This document shows positions 9,831 to 22,810 of a stretch of DNA of 64,000 bases, piece after piece. Each line of letters begins with the position of its first letter. Position 1 is the stretch's first letter. Made by a program: the position numbers and the translations under genes. Below the pieces are notes generated by a model that worked only from the letters and a program-made list of their open reading frames with translations, did no database searches and was not told the DNA's origin. The stretch covers positions 162,186,268-162,250,267 of the forward strand of contig JAHLJT010009436.1 of the NCBI GenBank assembly GCA_031308135.1, in the 5' to 3' direction. This stretch comes from Acheta domesticus. Its lineage: Eukaryota; Arthropoda; Insecta; Orthoptera; Gryllidae.

Positions 9831-12800
9831 CACTCTAACGCCCATATTCTCAGTACCGTGTAATACGAGAATTATCGTCGAGTTGAGATAATTCGCGAAT
9901 CAAGGCAAAAATCCTTATTCACGAGGCCGGATCAGTTGCGATTCGCGGGTTACACACCCACAAAGCTACATAATTTCGATCCGTGGGTTATACCTCCGAT
10001 TTCGGCGTATAATTCGCGAATTGCACTTGGTTGCCATTGGCTACCGTGTTAAACAATACAGACGACTCCGCCTAGTACGTTTTGTTTGCTGTTGAATTTA
10101 TGGAATGCGTTTGAAATAAAGAGAGACCCCTCTATTTGCTTCCTTTTCGTTACCAGTAATATAAATCACCTGAGTAGTCAGTTACATGCTGAATAATTTT
10201 GAATAATAATATTGTTTCTAGTAATGGGTTCAGCAATTATCGTATTTAATATTATATAATTTGGACTTATCATTCTTTTTGTGCAGGTTAGTTTTTAATA
10301 AAATCACATTATTAGCTTTTGCTTTCAATTAAAGGTATGGTCACAGTGTATCTTACTTTCATCTATTAGAATGTCTTTTTTAATTTTTACATTCACTATA
10401 GGAGATCATCAGAAATATATACTTGCAACACCCAAAAACAATGTAGATATTGTTAACATAATCAGGCAAATGAATGATCAAGGAATTTCAAACTAAATAT
10501 TTGAATAAACCATAAATTCAAATAAATTGAAATGGATTACAAGGGTTAAAAGAAAGAATACAATAACAATTAGACAAAAATGCTACTAAGTAGATCCTTG
10601 GTTAACTTGAATTATAAGTTTTTTCATTTGAAGTAAATAAATAAAAACTGAATGCAATTAACAAATATTTTTATTTATTTCATTAATGTACAATATTGAA
10701 ACAGAAACTTTTCTGGTAAATAAATGATACTTTTGACAAATTTAATGCCCAAATATAGGAATATTACTAAACCCTAAGTTATAAACACAATTAACAAAAA
10801 TAAAAAGAAGAGACATAGCAAAATGTGCTGAATGGTTTCAATGTAATGAATATTTTATTCCTTTGCTAACCATTTGGAGAACAAATATAAAACCTAAAAT
10901 TGCTAAAAATAAACAAATAAAGGATGTAGTCCATGTTTGATTCCATCACTAATTTAATGCATAGACAAAATTTAATTTTTTTAAAGAATGAATTGTTCAT
11001 TCATCATATATCGATAATATTCAAATTTTAGGTAGATAAACATTGCATTCTCAACTCATGTTCCTTCATAAATTCAAATTCTTCTTGATGCTTTAAGAAT
11101 GTGGAGAAAGTAGATACCATTCTCATAATTTCTGGTCCCTCTCACAGCTGCTGGTACTGGTTATCTATCTCTGACATTTCCTATTTGGAAATAAAATATT
11201 CATTTTGAAGGATATCTTTATGAGTCGCTTTTTCTAAATATGAATATCATTGCATAAAGAAAGGTTCCATTGATTATAGACAATCAGGTGATAATAAAAT
11301 ATATTTCATACAAGGTTGAAATTTGTACATAGAACAAAGTTGGAGTTTTTACGTTTCAGAGATCATTTGTCTTCATCATCAGGTACCTTTTGGCTTTTAT
11401 AAGTTTTAAGTTTGTGAATCATAAGTAACTTACTTTCTTTATGTACAAACTTCAACCTTGTATGAAATATATTTTATTATCACCTGATTGTCTATAATGA
11501 ATGGAACCTATCTTTATGCAATGAAGAAAGACAATCAATAAAAACTTATGAATATTATTGACATGAATATGATTTTAGATATTGTAAAATAACTGGTTTC
11601 ATCACTGCCAACAAAAGTTTGCTCATAATAAAGGAATGTGTTTCATTTATCTACAATGTCAACAATATGTCACAAATCCATCAACGTTATAGTAAAGATT
11701 ACCAAAGATGAACTTCAGGAAACATCAGTGTTTCAATTCATTTACAATTCAGAGTGTAGAATTAGATTAAAAAACAGAATAAATGAAAAAATAAATTCTG
11801 CACTTTACAAATGCTTTAAAGGATGGTTCGATTGTTAAAAAAAATTGATAACAAAATTAAAAGGAATAAAAAAGAAAGAAAGAAATTGAAAAACCAAAAC
11901 AATTTTGTTTTAATTACTTCCCTTATACAACAGATCTTAAATTTTTTTTAATTCCTAAGTTCAGAATCCTGCAATCAGTCCTGCTATCAGTCCAAACATA
12001 AATAATATTCTAAAAGAATTTTTGACACTGGAATCCCAATCTAATTTAGACTATGGACATTAACAATATGCACAATCTATTTACAGAAGTAGTGGTATCA
12101 GAAATCATAAGGCAGATACATAATCACTATTGATTGTTGACATTTAATTAATCTTTCTTTAAATTCAATGATATTATAAAATGTAACTGAATTTTAAAAT
12201 TCAATATTTTTTATATTTAGAATACATTACATTTTCAGTAATGATTTAACAATAATCTGCTTCAGCTTCCAGAAATAGAAGGGTATTTTTCATTATACAA
12301 GTATATATTACTATGGATTCAGAAAAGCACAAAACATAAATATGAATTAGTACATTTAACAATAAGAGTTAATGAAAATGTTCAAATAATAGTTTTAGAA
12401 TCTATGTGAAAACCAAAGAATGTTTTATATACTATTTCACATTTATTCCAGTATGTCACACCAAAACAAAAATAAAATTTTATTTTGTATCTTCTGAAGA
12501 AGACAAAATAATTTTGACATCTGGGCAGGATTATTTCCAATCTTTGAATTTTATGACAATTATGCTGAATTTGTTTTTGATTTATTAAAAGACATGGTTT
12601 ATCATAATGTTTTATTACATATATTTCATTTTAAAAAATTGTTCATGTACTTGCATTTGAATGTTCCATGACATCAGATTTTATTTTATTTTATTTGATT
12701 TTGTTTGGTAAAACCACGGTTTAGGGTGGCACGATTCCTTTGAAAATAGTCTTGACTTCCAATGAGGTAAAATTATTTTATTAGTTGCACTAAGAACTAT

Positions 12801-13612
12801 TGAAATAACTTTTGCATGTAGCCCATCACCAGAAAACAAAGTATCAATCTAAAATATTTGTAAAACTCTTGGTAGAGAGCCAATACTGTTGTTTTGAAAA
12901 TTAAATACACAACTTGCAAGGTAAATAAAACCAAAAACATTTACTTTGAGTCATATTAAGTGCCTTTTCATATCCCAAATCATAGTCACATGCAGTACGT
13001 TCTTCGGGCGGATGAATGTAGAAATTTTCCCATCAAATTAAGTACTCAGCGTTGTAGCTGCTTCTATCATTGTAAATAGGAACTTTATTATCACGTCTGC
13101 CTTTTGAACCATTCTTTTCACGCCTTTATAGTTGTTCTTAAACTGCTGAACAATACTTACTGCGTTGAAATTCGTTTGCAGGTTATGTGATACTTCTTTT
13201 TTGCTTTCGTAACTTTGCTTACAACAGTATTCGCTTATTTGTCAATGACAATTCTGAAAATATCAATTTCTTAAATAGAAATGTTAGATTGGTTGGCCCT
13301 TGGTACATTACTCAGTACGCGAAGTGATGACATTGGAGATCGCGTTTGAAGTGGCGCTATTACTAATGTTTACAAACAGAACCACGACATCGAGATACTC
13401 CACGGCCAATCATATTTCCTGTAGCATTCTGGCCAAGGGTAACCCTCGAATCCGCCAATTCTCTGATGACCGCGGTTTGTGAATAAGAATAGAGAGCTAT
13501 CCGAGTGTTAACCTGATCCGCGAATTCCTCGATTCACAGATTATTTTCGAAGTAATCCATGATTGAGAATACGGCCGTAAATGTCATTGAAGTGCGTTGC
13601 TGGCGTGCGCAG
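9831..13612 (+). other. Intron E3-E4, second part: AT-rich, one foldback
   Basis: This is a strongly AT-rich stretch, especially 10100-13000. Apart from the foldback element at 11247-11525 I see no gene, RNA or known repeat. Short frames such as 11638-11838 are composition artefacts. Confidence 0.5.
11247..11525. repeat. Foldback (inverted-repeat) element
   Basis: Two arms of about 80 bp (11247-11331 and 11439-11525) are near-perfect inverted copies, separated by about 107 bp. The arms start attgcataaagaaaggttcc and run to gaaatttgtacat; the right arm mirrors this. The loop holds cattatca-type motifs and no ORF. It is probably a MITE or an inverted duplication. Confidence 0.75.
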
Positions 13613-13777
13613 GCGCAGGCGGTGTCGGCGCTGCTGGCGGCGGGCGCGGCCAAGGACGCGCGCGACGAGGACGGCTGCTCGCCGCTGCACTGCGCCGCCG
13701 CCGCCGCCACTGGGGGCGGCCGGCGCAGCGAGGCCCTGCGCGCGCTGCTCCGCCACGGCGCAGACCTCCACCTGCAG
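13613..13777 (+). CDS. Ankyrin-repeat protein, internal exon (E4)
   Basis: 165 bp, 55 codons, phase 0 at both ends, with acceptor GCGTGCGCAG and donor GTCAGC. It encodes AQAVSALLAAGAAKDARDED, then GCSPLHCAAAAAT, then EALRALLRHGADLHLQ. Joined to E3, the ...TPLHAAAAGDK|AQAVSALLAAGA junction keeps exactly the 19 residues expected between TPLH and the end of GA. This decides between two possible acceptors 6 bp apart. No frame defect. Very GC-rich. Confidence 0.9.
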
Positions 13778-13806
13778 GTCAGCCTCAGCTCTCATTCCAT
13801 AGAAAC

Positions 13807-13862
13807 GTTATAAGTAGAGACCGGATTTTTATGTAATTACATATTTTTCTCCGTTTATATAG
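13807..13862 (+). mobile_element. Isolated hAT-type terminus next to E4
   Basis: The sequence ataagtagagaccgga with ttttatgtaattacatattt closely matches the left end of the 2.2-kb element at 34102 (ataagtagggcccggataat with tatgtaattacatattt). It is a solo end or badly truncated relative, about 30 bp downstream of the E4 donor. Confidence 0.6.
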
Positions 13863-13884
13863 CATACCCTCGAAATTCATATAC

Positions 13885-16800
13885 ATATACAGGTGTCCCA
13901 CCAACTATGGACCACCCTCATAACTTTTAAACGATTCAAGATATCGAAATGCAGTTTTCGCTGAATATTGCAGAATCGTGGGGCAAGTAACATGCCGTAG
14001 AGACATTGCCTATAATATTTTTAGTTTTCGAGAAATGTAATCCTATTTAATTTTTTAAATGGAACTATTTATTTTTCTCACCACCAATGGATAGATCATG
14101 AAAAGAGGAATTAAATGATGTATCATATGCTAGTATTTTGATAATAATTTGCGTATAAAATTTCACTTTCTGATAAGTGATTTTAAATAAAACGGACAAA
14201 TTTCTTGTAGCAGCCCTTGCAAGTCGCCTTCGGGCAAAATGGCCTTCGCGGCGTCAAGACTGTTGCGTGGAGAGAGAAGACTGAAAGGTGTGGCAATGAG
14301 GGATAAGAGGCCTAACTGCAGCAATCCAAGGTCTTGACACAAAAGTCACATTAAAAAACACCAATTTTAACGATCAGAATGAGAGATTTTTCCATTGATT
14401 TATTTGCATTTAACTTGTCTTCTTTAGCAATAAATTTCATTTTCAAACTTGACAAGAACGCAACCACTGTCTCTTCGTTGGTAAATTTCATTTTTAATTA
14501 AGATGATCATTCGTCCACTTCGCAACCATACCTCTAATGCTCTTCATAAAGGAAAAGAAAGCATACTTCCGTCTTCTGCCGTGGATTTTCAAGTTTTAGG
14601 CAGCACGTCTCGTCATGAAGTGAGAAACTCTGCAATCAATATTAACAGTCGAGACTGCAGATGTACATTTGTGTTAAAGTTTAGTAAATTGACACTGATA
14701 GTCTGTTATGAGTATTTCAAAATTTTTATTGCTTTGTTCTGTTGGTATATGTTTAAATAAGACGTTTGTGAAGAGTAAATGCAAAGAGAAAACGTCTACC
14801 TCTCTATTATTTGATGAATTAATCAAGATATTACAATAAACATCTTTAAGCATTCATTCCCTTTCCTTGTTTTAAAATGATAGCTGGTTTCTGCCATAAC
14901 ACACTCAGATCGATTTTTGTAAGTTTGAAAAGGACTTTTATTATCGTCCTTCCGCTACAAATCATATATATTATTTTCGTTAAAACCGTGAATTTGTTGT
15001 CCCTCCTACTCGGCTCATAGTGAACCGATTTTAACAAATGAGGGTACCAAAAAAAAGATAAAAAAATCAGGAATGGAGGTCACTAAATATTGCAAATCAC
15101 GAAGCTTTTCGTTATTAATAAAATGCTAGGAAACTTTTGTTGTTTGAACTTTGCGGCTGGGATAGTTAGCGTGCCCTCCGCGCGCTGCCTGTCAAGATGG
15201 CGGTTATGCGCACACCATCCGCCACAGGAGAACTCACGTGGTTGTCGCATGTGAATCGAAGCGGCGGGAAGCGGAAATCTGTTGTGCGTTCCGTTAAGAC
15301 AAACATGTGTGCGACTATTTATCAATTGTGTTGTAAGTGTTCAATGTAAAATTTTGTGTATGTTCTTATATCATTTCTTTATTTATTGTGTATATACAAC
15401 AAATGAAATGAAACTAAATTTTTGGAGTTTCAACATTTCATATGTTCTGTTTTAACGTCCTACAGTTTTCCCTTCAGTGCGATGTAATCGCACGGGTTCA
15501 GCTAGTTATTTTTATTTTGTTCTTTTCGATGAACGTGCTTTAGAATTTCATTAGAAGAAAAGTTCAATTCAGATGAACAAATAGGAAAAAAACTCTTTCT
15601 GATCGGTAATATTGATGTTTGTTCATATGATCTTCGTGTCAAGAATGTACATATAACAGAATTAAACACTAAATTAAGTTCATTATGCTACGCATTCAGA
15701 ATTCTTTCAAATTCTGTCAGCCTTCATGCAGCTCGTTGCGTTTATTTTGCAAATGTACAATACCGCCTGAGATATGGCATAATATTCTGGGGAAGCTCAT
15801 CCTGTAGTATTCAGACCTTCAGATTGCAAAGAAAATTATTCGAATAATGAAAAAATGCCTTCCACGTGATTCCTGCAAGCCTCTTTTCACTGAGCTGGGA
15901 ATCTTACCATTGCCTTGTCTATTTATTTACGAATCTGTAATATTTGTCAAAAATGACCTACTTAACGGAGGGAACATATTTTCATGCAATATTGATATTT
16001 ATAATTACAACACATGCCGTAGAAATCACGTGCATCAAGTGTCAGTATCAACAGCTCAGAACAAGAAATCAACATACAATACATGTACGTTACTTTACAA
16101 CGCATTGCCAGATGACATAAAACAATTAAAGTCGGTACACAAATTTAAGTTTAAAGTAAAATCTTTTCTGCTGCAAAACTGTTTCTATACAATTAGAGAC
16201 TATACTGATCGTGAAAAAGAAAAATAATGTTAAATGTAACAAAACAAAGATATATAATGAATTAGTTTACGTTTGCATTGTATACATTTAAAAAAATATT
16301 TAATACGTCTGTAACAAGTAATGTACTTCAGCTTCCGGGTCAATGACCCCCATCTCGATCAGGTTTTTGTCCAGTTTCCCTGATCCATTGAGCAAATGCT
16401 GAGATGGCCCCTTGTTTTGCTTCTGGACGTAAATGTAGCTTCATTGTGCGCACTTTTGTTGAGCACTCCTTTTGCTTGTAGTTCATTTACCGTTGAAATT
16501 GATTTTCTATAACTCGAGAAAAACATTTTTCAAATATTTTTATTTTTCTAAAATAATTATTTTCTAAATTAATTTTTGCGTTTCTTTTTTTTAATTCTGG
16601 CCCTCAAGAAAATGTGCGCAGATAAATTTCTTTCCCCACACGTCATATACAGTTCTTTACTGTTTTTTGAAAAATAAATAAAAAAGACCATGAATTGCTG
16701 TAGTTACGCCCCTATCCTCCACGGCCACCCTTCTCACACCCCCTGTCACCACGAAACAGTCTCGACGCCGCGAAGGTATTTCACCAACCGTTCACCACGG

Positions 16801-17146
16801 CGACTGTTGCAAGGGCTGCTACACGAAATATTGTCCGTTTCATTCAAAATCACATATAAGAAAGTCTAATTTTATACGCAAATTACTAGCAAAATGCTAG
16901 CATATGATACATCATTTTATTCCTCTTTTCATGATCTATCCATTGCTGGTGAGAAAAATACATAGTTCCATTTAAGAAATCAAAGATGATTAAATTTCTC
17001 TAAAACTAAAAATATTATAGACAATTTCTCGACGGCATGTTACTTGTCCCATGATTCTGCATTATTCAGAGAAAACTGCATTTCGATATCCTGAACCTTT
17101 TAGAAGTTATGGGAGTGGTCCATAGTTGGTGGGACATCCTGTATAT
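13885..17146. mobile_element. Composite bounded by ~400-bp inverted arms
   Basis: The arms are 13885-14272 and 16748-17146, inverted and roughly 80% alike by eye. The outer ends are atatacaggtgtcccacc on the left and, inverted, atatacaggatgtcccacc on the right. The arms run inward through accaactatggaccac and end in a region containing gcagcccttgcaag and gacgccgcgaag. The interior (14273-16747) contains a LINE fragment (15690-16227) and otherwise unassigned DNA. It could be one element with long terminal inverted repeats, or two opposite insertions of the same 400-bp element. Confidence 0.65.
15690..16227 (+). pseudogene. Non-LTR retrotransposon (LINE) reverse-transcriptase C-terminal fragment
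   Basis: Two overlapping frames give one LINE protein tail. From about 15690 the first reads SLCYAFRILSNSVSLHAARC, then VYFANVQYRLRYGIIFWGSS. Near 15836 the frame shifts by one base in an A run. The second frame then reads RIMKKCLPRDSCKPLFTELG, continues with LPLPCLFIYESVIFV, and ends in ALPDDIKQL...FKVKSFLL. This is the region downstream of the RT palm, typical of LINE ORF2 proteins (Jockey/RTE-like), ending in a stop at 16225-16227. The copy is 5'-truncated, with no catalytic YADD in view, and is therefore dead. The ATG at 15847 is internal, not a start. Confidence 0.75.
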
Positions 17147-18357
17147 TTATAGGAAAGACAGACAATTACATACAGCAACACAAATTGCAAGAAGTTAGAT
17201 AACAATTTGAAGACAAGAAAAATCTCTTTGAGACGACTGCAAGCAAGTATGCGAAAATGGAATCTAAAGATAAAATTATGATAAAAAATATGAAAATTCA
17301 TGAAAAAATATGACCATTATATGAAACATTAACGAAAAATTAAACGTAAAAAATCAATATATGACTTTTTATAACACATGAAAATTGCATGATTTTTAGT
17401 CATTGTATATAAAATCATGCTTATCTTAAATTTTCCATGGAAATGACGCAAACAAATATGACATGCCATAAACATCCAAGCCCTAGTTAATGAGGCTAGT
17501 AGCGTCTGAAGTACCTAATTTACGAAATGAGTAGCATCCATACGAGATGGAAGAATTAGCAAAAGAGGCGTTTTGGCAGAGTTTCAAAACCAGCGGACTA
17601 TTATAATGTGATGTTACGATATGAATGTCGTACCAAGCTCACAGCGAAATGTGATTTACAACGAACTATATTTTAAGAAGAAATCCAGTGAACTAAAATT
17701 TTGTTTATATTTGACTATTCGACCTAATAGGGACAAACTATGCTGTTAGTAAGGAGACATGTATTATTATAACACTATTGTGTTATGATATCATGAATCT
17801 TATTAATTGTCGATAAAAATAGGCCGAGGATCATTAATGCACATTTCTTCTAATATATCTTATTACGACATAGCCATTATTAATTTAATTTTCATAAAGT
17901 TTGACTTTAGATAATCAAGTTGGATCAAGATTTTTTGCACGTTTTGTACTAAACTGAGTTTCAAACTGTGGCTACGTGCTGCTATCGCTTAACTCCGATA
18001 ACACATGTTGATTCACATATGTTTGACTAGAGTTTACAACCAAGTACAGATAAGTGTACATAATTATGTTATTATTTAATATTAATATTAAGTATAATTA
18101 TTATTCCTATATAGATTACTGTCACCAACATGTTGTATCATGAGAATATTGAGTTGGCAGCAGGCTCTGCCGCCACAGTAGGGAACAAATTCCATTTATT
18201 GTAATCACGTGACTGGTTTAGTTGGCTAATGCAAGTCTCGTGATTACACTCGCTAATTCGTGTGCAGTTGCTTTTTCCACTGTCACTTAAACGTGAGTTG
18301 GCGCATGCGCAGAGGTTAAAACGTGGGTTAGTAGTATTTACGCTAAGCGAAAGCATT
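17147..18357 (+). other. Intron E4-E5: no gene seen
   Basis: AT-rich DNA. A short imperfect palindrome at about 18200-18250 (gtaatcacgtgac ... tctcgtgattac) is the only structure noted. Confidence 0.5.
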
Positions 18358-19504
18358 TTAACCCTCGTATTCAAACGTGGGGTCAATCTGAACCCAGCAT
18401 GTGTGTTTCTGGTTATGTCTTAAACAATTTTTTTCTGAGATCTGAGCCTTCGTGACATCTTTTATTACAGTCTTATTTATTGTAAAAAATAAAATTTTTT
18501 AACTTTCACAATTTTTAAATGCTGATTTGAAGCCTTTTTACAGAAGTAAGGCGGTTACAATCGTGGGAACATTTATACCATATCCATCTATTTATTCCAT
18601 TACTGGTATGTAATTATTTTTGAAGTTCAAATTTCTTCCCTTTTGTTAGAATGGAATGTGGTATCTCTGCAAAACGAATTGTATATCATGATTTTTGGTT
18701 AGTAAGACTCCAACATTGTTTGAATATGTACGCTTAGGCTTAGTTGCGTTCAAGTTTGATTCTTTCACATAGCATTGTTTGGTCGGATTTGTGTTACACT
18801 ATCACAGTGTCAACAATGGCATGGAAACCGCTTAGCGAACAGGAAATATAAAATGTCTTGGTGAATACGCCTCTATTGCAAATGAAACTGAAGTATCAGA
18901 CAGTGACGCAGGTAATCTCTATGACCCTCGTGATGGCGCAAGATTTTCCGAATCGCCTGGAAATTCTAGTGAGGAAACTGAGGAAGAGAAAACTGATTCT
19001 GAGGAAGAAGGGAATCACAAAGCAGCATAACTAATCGATAGGAGTGGTCGTTCGTGATCCCTCCATCCTCCTCCTTGTCAGACCCTCGGACACAATACGT
19101 CCTGTGGACAGGCTCGAAGCATTATGACAGGATCCCCAACAAACGCTTTCAAATAATTTGCAAACCTACTTAAATTTGCAAAATTATAATAGAATGTTTT
19201 GTATGTTTTATACTAATACTATACGTTTCTACTAAATTTGTTGGTTAATTCACTCCAGAGTCAACATCATATTAATGATAGTACTTTCTTAATTGGAGAT
19301 ACTTTTTTTTAATTTCTGAAAAAAGTCTAAACGTCAGTAAATGTCATTAAAAGATGATTTCATGTTGTGATATCAATTAATGATTAAATTCCAGAATAAG
19401 ATTCTGAAAAAGAAACCCAAAACTGTAATTTATAAGTCTGGGGGTCAAACTGACCCCACCTTTGTAATGGAGTAGGTAAATTCACGATTGCTTCCGAGGG
19501 TTAA
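18358..19504. mobile_element. piggyBac-family deletion derivative flanked by TTAA
   Basis: The body is 18362-19500 (1139 bp) between TTAA at 18358-18361 and TTAA at 19501-19504. The termini are CCCTCG at the left and CGAGGG at the right. Subterminal palindromic motifs lie at each end (gtggggtcaatctgaaccc; gggggtcaaactgacccc). Around 18895-19030 a plus-strand frame reads ETEVSDSDAGNLYDPRDGA, then ESPGNSSEETEEEK. That is an acidic stretch like the N-terminus of piggyBac transposases, followed by stops. The catalytic domain is absent. Confidence 0.75.
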
Positions 19505-20135
19505 AGAACAAGCAAAATAATTATGTTTACTGGGATCAAACACAAAACAGTGCTATCGTTTTATACGCTACAGAAGAGTGACAGAAGAGTGCTGTCATAG
19601 TGTCACTGAGTCATTTCGGGTGGCAGAGGAATGCTATCAGTGCATGTGCGCAAACCAGACGCCGAGAATCCTGAACGGATCCGTGCTATTGCGTAATCCA
19701 GTGATGTCAAGATCTTTTACTGGTGGCATTGGCACGCGCCGTGGCACTGTAGCATGACACGGCGAATGACAGTCAAGTCAGGGTCGCGGGCAAAATAACT
19801 AGCTTACCACTATTTGCGAGCAATGCAAATGATTTTAAGATACGGATTGTATAATGCTCCGGAGTGGCCTCGGTACGTCTTTGGATACGCGATCCATAAC
19901 GGTCTTTGTGAGTTGCCACTTACTTCTCAAAGTCAGATCTACTAATTCCCATTTACTCCCCAAAAGAAAAGGTTTGAAATGAAATAATATATCAGCCAGA
20001 GTTCAATTGTCAATTGCATGTAAAATTAAATATTTTGAAATCAAAAGTCCGAGTATATTTTGTAATTGTGTTTTCTTAAGAGTGCTTCCTTCCTACGTTC
20101 AGGTTAGGAGGTCGACAGACGACGATTCTTGCCTC
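19505..20135 (+). other. Spacer between the two TTAA elements
   Basis: About 630 bp of unassigned DNA. No coding or repeat signature was recognised. Confidence 0.5.
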
Positions 20136-22810
20136 TTAACCCATATATTCCCATTGCCCCAAAAATGGGGCAGTGTATTTTCCTATTAATAGTTCATTTC
20201 TTGAAAGGAATGAAGATGTTTTATATACCCTATGTTGTTGTGTTGGCAACAATGAATAAGATAAAGTTCACTGGATTACTCTATAGCGTTTTCCATTGTT
20301 GTGAGAGACCTTCGTATAGTGCCTGCATTTGAGCATCATGTCGCTTCACGAATCGTAAGTACATTACTTAAATTAATGATTATTTTTATCGTTTATTTTG
20401 TTATAACACAATTTGGTGAAACTTATATTTGAAATATATTTTACATAAAAAAGATTATAGCTTTTATTTTAGCGGCAAATTACAATAAAATAGTGACGCC
20501 CCTTTATTGGGGCAATGGGAACGGGAGGGTACAGGGTTTATATCTATTGTTAGCAAGTATATTTTGACTTTTGAGTAAATATCAATATTTCAGGGCGTGA
20601 TTATATATTATATTCGAATGTTTAAATATTTTTTTTCTATTTGAATTTCATTTGATTATCTTATTATTCATTTCAGGTTATCCGTTAACGAAATAATAAG
20701 TTTATTAGAAAGTGATGATTTCACAGAAGCTTCTATTTATATCTCTGCTCCTGAGAACCATCTTCTAAGTGATGAAGACAGTGGAGAAGATGAAATAGAA
20801 GATGGTGATGTAAACCATCTAACTGGAAACCAGCTCCGAGGCCTAGGAGAACTGTAGGCAACAAAAATTACTTCCTCCGGAATAGAAGAAATTATTTTAC
20901 CATCACAAGAAGTAACACTCGATGTTATGAACCAGAGGACCGCGGCTGAATTGACCACAGATTCAAGGAAGAAGAAGGTTCGAAACTGGATAAAATCGGA
21001 CATTATACCTGTCCCAGAACGTACTTGGGAACAACCAGATTGGCTGAATAAAAAAGAGTGGTCTCCTGTTGATCTGTTTGAATTATTTTATGACAGTGAA
21101 GTATTTGATTTGCTGGTTGAAACGAGTATGAAATACGCTGTTTTCAAAGGAAACACTAAATTTCATGTGTCGCTATGTGAAATGAAAACTTTTATTGCTA
21201 TTTTGTTGCTCAGTGGATATTGTGGTAATGCAAGGTACCGTCTGTACTGGGACACTGGAATTGACACACATCACCAAGGAGTAGCAAGGGCAATATCTAG
21301 AAATAGATTTGAAGAAATTTTAAGGTATTTTCATGTCTCTGACAATAATAACCTAATTAAAAGTGATAAATTCTCGAAAGTTCGACCTTTGTGGGCAATG
21401 ATAAACGAAAGATGGCTCACTTTCTTTCCCCAAGATGCGAACTTGTGCATCGATGAAACCATGGTTCCGTACTATGGTCGTCACTCCACGAAACAACACC
21501 TACATGGGAAACCAATACGTTTTGGTTTCAAGGTATGGTCCCTTTGCACTCGATTGGGCTACCTTGTACAAGCGGAACCGTACCAGGGAGCTTCTACTGG
21601 GAACGAAATGCCAGATCTTGGTGTGGGTGGATCAGTAGTTATGGACTTGCTCCAAGAACTACCCGAGAAGAAAAAGTACAGCTTATATATGGACAATTAT
21701 TTTACTTCCATTCGTCTTCTAGAAAAACTAGGTAACATGGGACATGATGCAACTGGTACTATCAGGAACAATAGAGTCGAAAAAGCCCCTCTCATAGAGC
21801 CTTCTAAAATGAAAAAGATGCAAAGAGGTGCGTATGATCAAGTGACAGACCAAGAAACACAAATCAGTGTTGTCCGCTACAACGATAACAATATCGTAAC
21901 TGTTGCCTCCAACAAAGTAGGAGTATCTCCTCTAGGAAAAGCTAAACGCTGGAGTTTATCTGAGAAGAAGAAAATTGAAATTCTACAACCTGCTTGCATT
22001 TCTGCCTACAATTTGTATATGGGAGGGGTGGATCGGCTTGATCAAAATGTCTCATGTTACAGAACAGCCATCAGAATGAAAAAGTGGTATTGACAACTTT
22101 TGATGTTTCCCTTGAATGCATCCATGAATAATGCATTTCAGTTATACCGTCTCACACCTTCTGGAAAAAGCGTTAATCATTTAGATTACCTACAGTTTAT
22201 CATGATAATAGTTCAGACATACTTAGGACAAAGCTTAGAGCGAAAAATAGGCAGATCGCCAAAGGTGGTAAAAAAGAGGATACCAGAAAAGTGAGACTGG
22301 ATGGTCGTGATCATATAATTGTCAAAAGTGAAACACAAGTCAGATGTGGCGAATGCCATAAAAACACCATGAAGAAATGTAAAAAGTGTAATGTCGGCTG
22401 CCATGCAAATTGCTTTGAGAAATTTCGTTCATAAGCACATGTAGACCAGAACATAAGTTACTTCGTTTCAATCAGTGTCTATCGAACATTTCTCAAACAT
22501 GAAATGCTAAAAAAATTGTTAACACGTTTATTATCATTAAATAATTTCTATTTTATAGCTTACATATATTTCTTCATTACTTAGTGCAAAAAAATAAACA
22601 TTTGCTCTTGAAAATAGGGTTTTCCTGCTCCTAAAAACACTGTACCCTCCTGTTCCCATTGCCCCATTTTGGGGCGGGGCTCCTACACAATATGAGATGT
22701 CAAATTAGTGAAAATAGAAAAAATTCATGTAAATTAGACCAAAACAAAAAGGGAAACTTAGTGTCATCATAAAATTCTAAAAAAAAAAAAGTTGGGAATA
22801 TATGGGTTAA
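20136..22810 (+). mobile_element. piggyBac element, complete with TTAA duplication
   Basis: The body is 20140-22806 (2667 bp). The terminal inverted repeats CCCATATATTCCCA (20140-20153) and TGGGAATATATGGG (22793-22806) are perfect, each abutting the TTAA target duplication (20136-20139, 22807-22810). Internal inverted repeats carry CCATTGCCCC...GGGGC hairpins at 20151-20171, 20498-20540 and 22640-22680. These are likely transposase-binding sites. One transposase gene lies between them. Confidence 0.95.
20338..22434 (+). pseudogene. piggyBac transposase (PGBD-like), inactivated
   Basis: DDD/D transposase of the cut-and-paste piggyBac type. Exon 1 (20338-20354, MSLHES) has a strong GTAAGT donor. 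The acceptor at 20676 leads to an acidic N-terminus (SVNEIISLLESDD ... LSDEDSGEDEIEDGD). A 388-codon open stretch (20927-22093) holds the catalytic core: Asp in CIDETMVPYYGRHS (residue 176 of that stretch), YMDNYFTS (256) and GGVDRLDQN (369/372). Downstream is the Cys-rich zinc finger, QVRCGECHKNTMKKCKKC ... GCHANCFEKF, to the stop at 22432. There are three lesions: TAG at 20855-20857, TGA at 22091-22093 in the WY-W motif, and a one-base frameshift in the A run near 22245. All catalytic aspartates remain, so decay is recent. Confidence 0.9.

Noticed and set aside
15847..16227. Complete 126-residue gene from ATG 15847
   Set aside because: The sequence is the tail of a LINE protein that clearly continues upstream in another frame.
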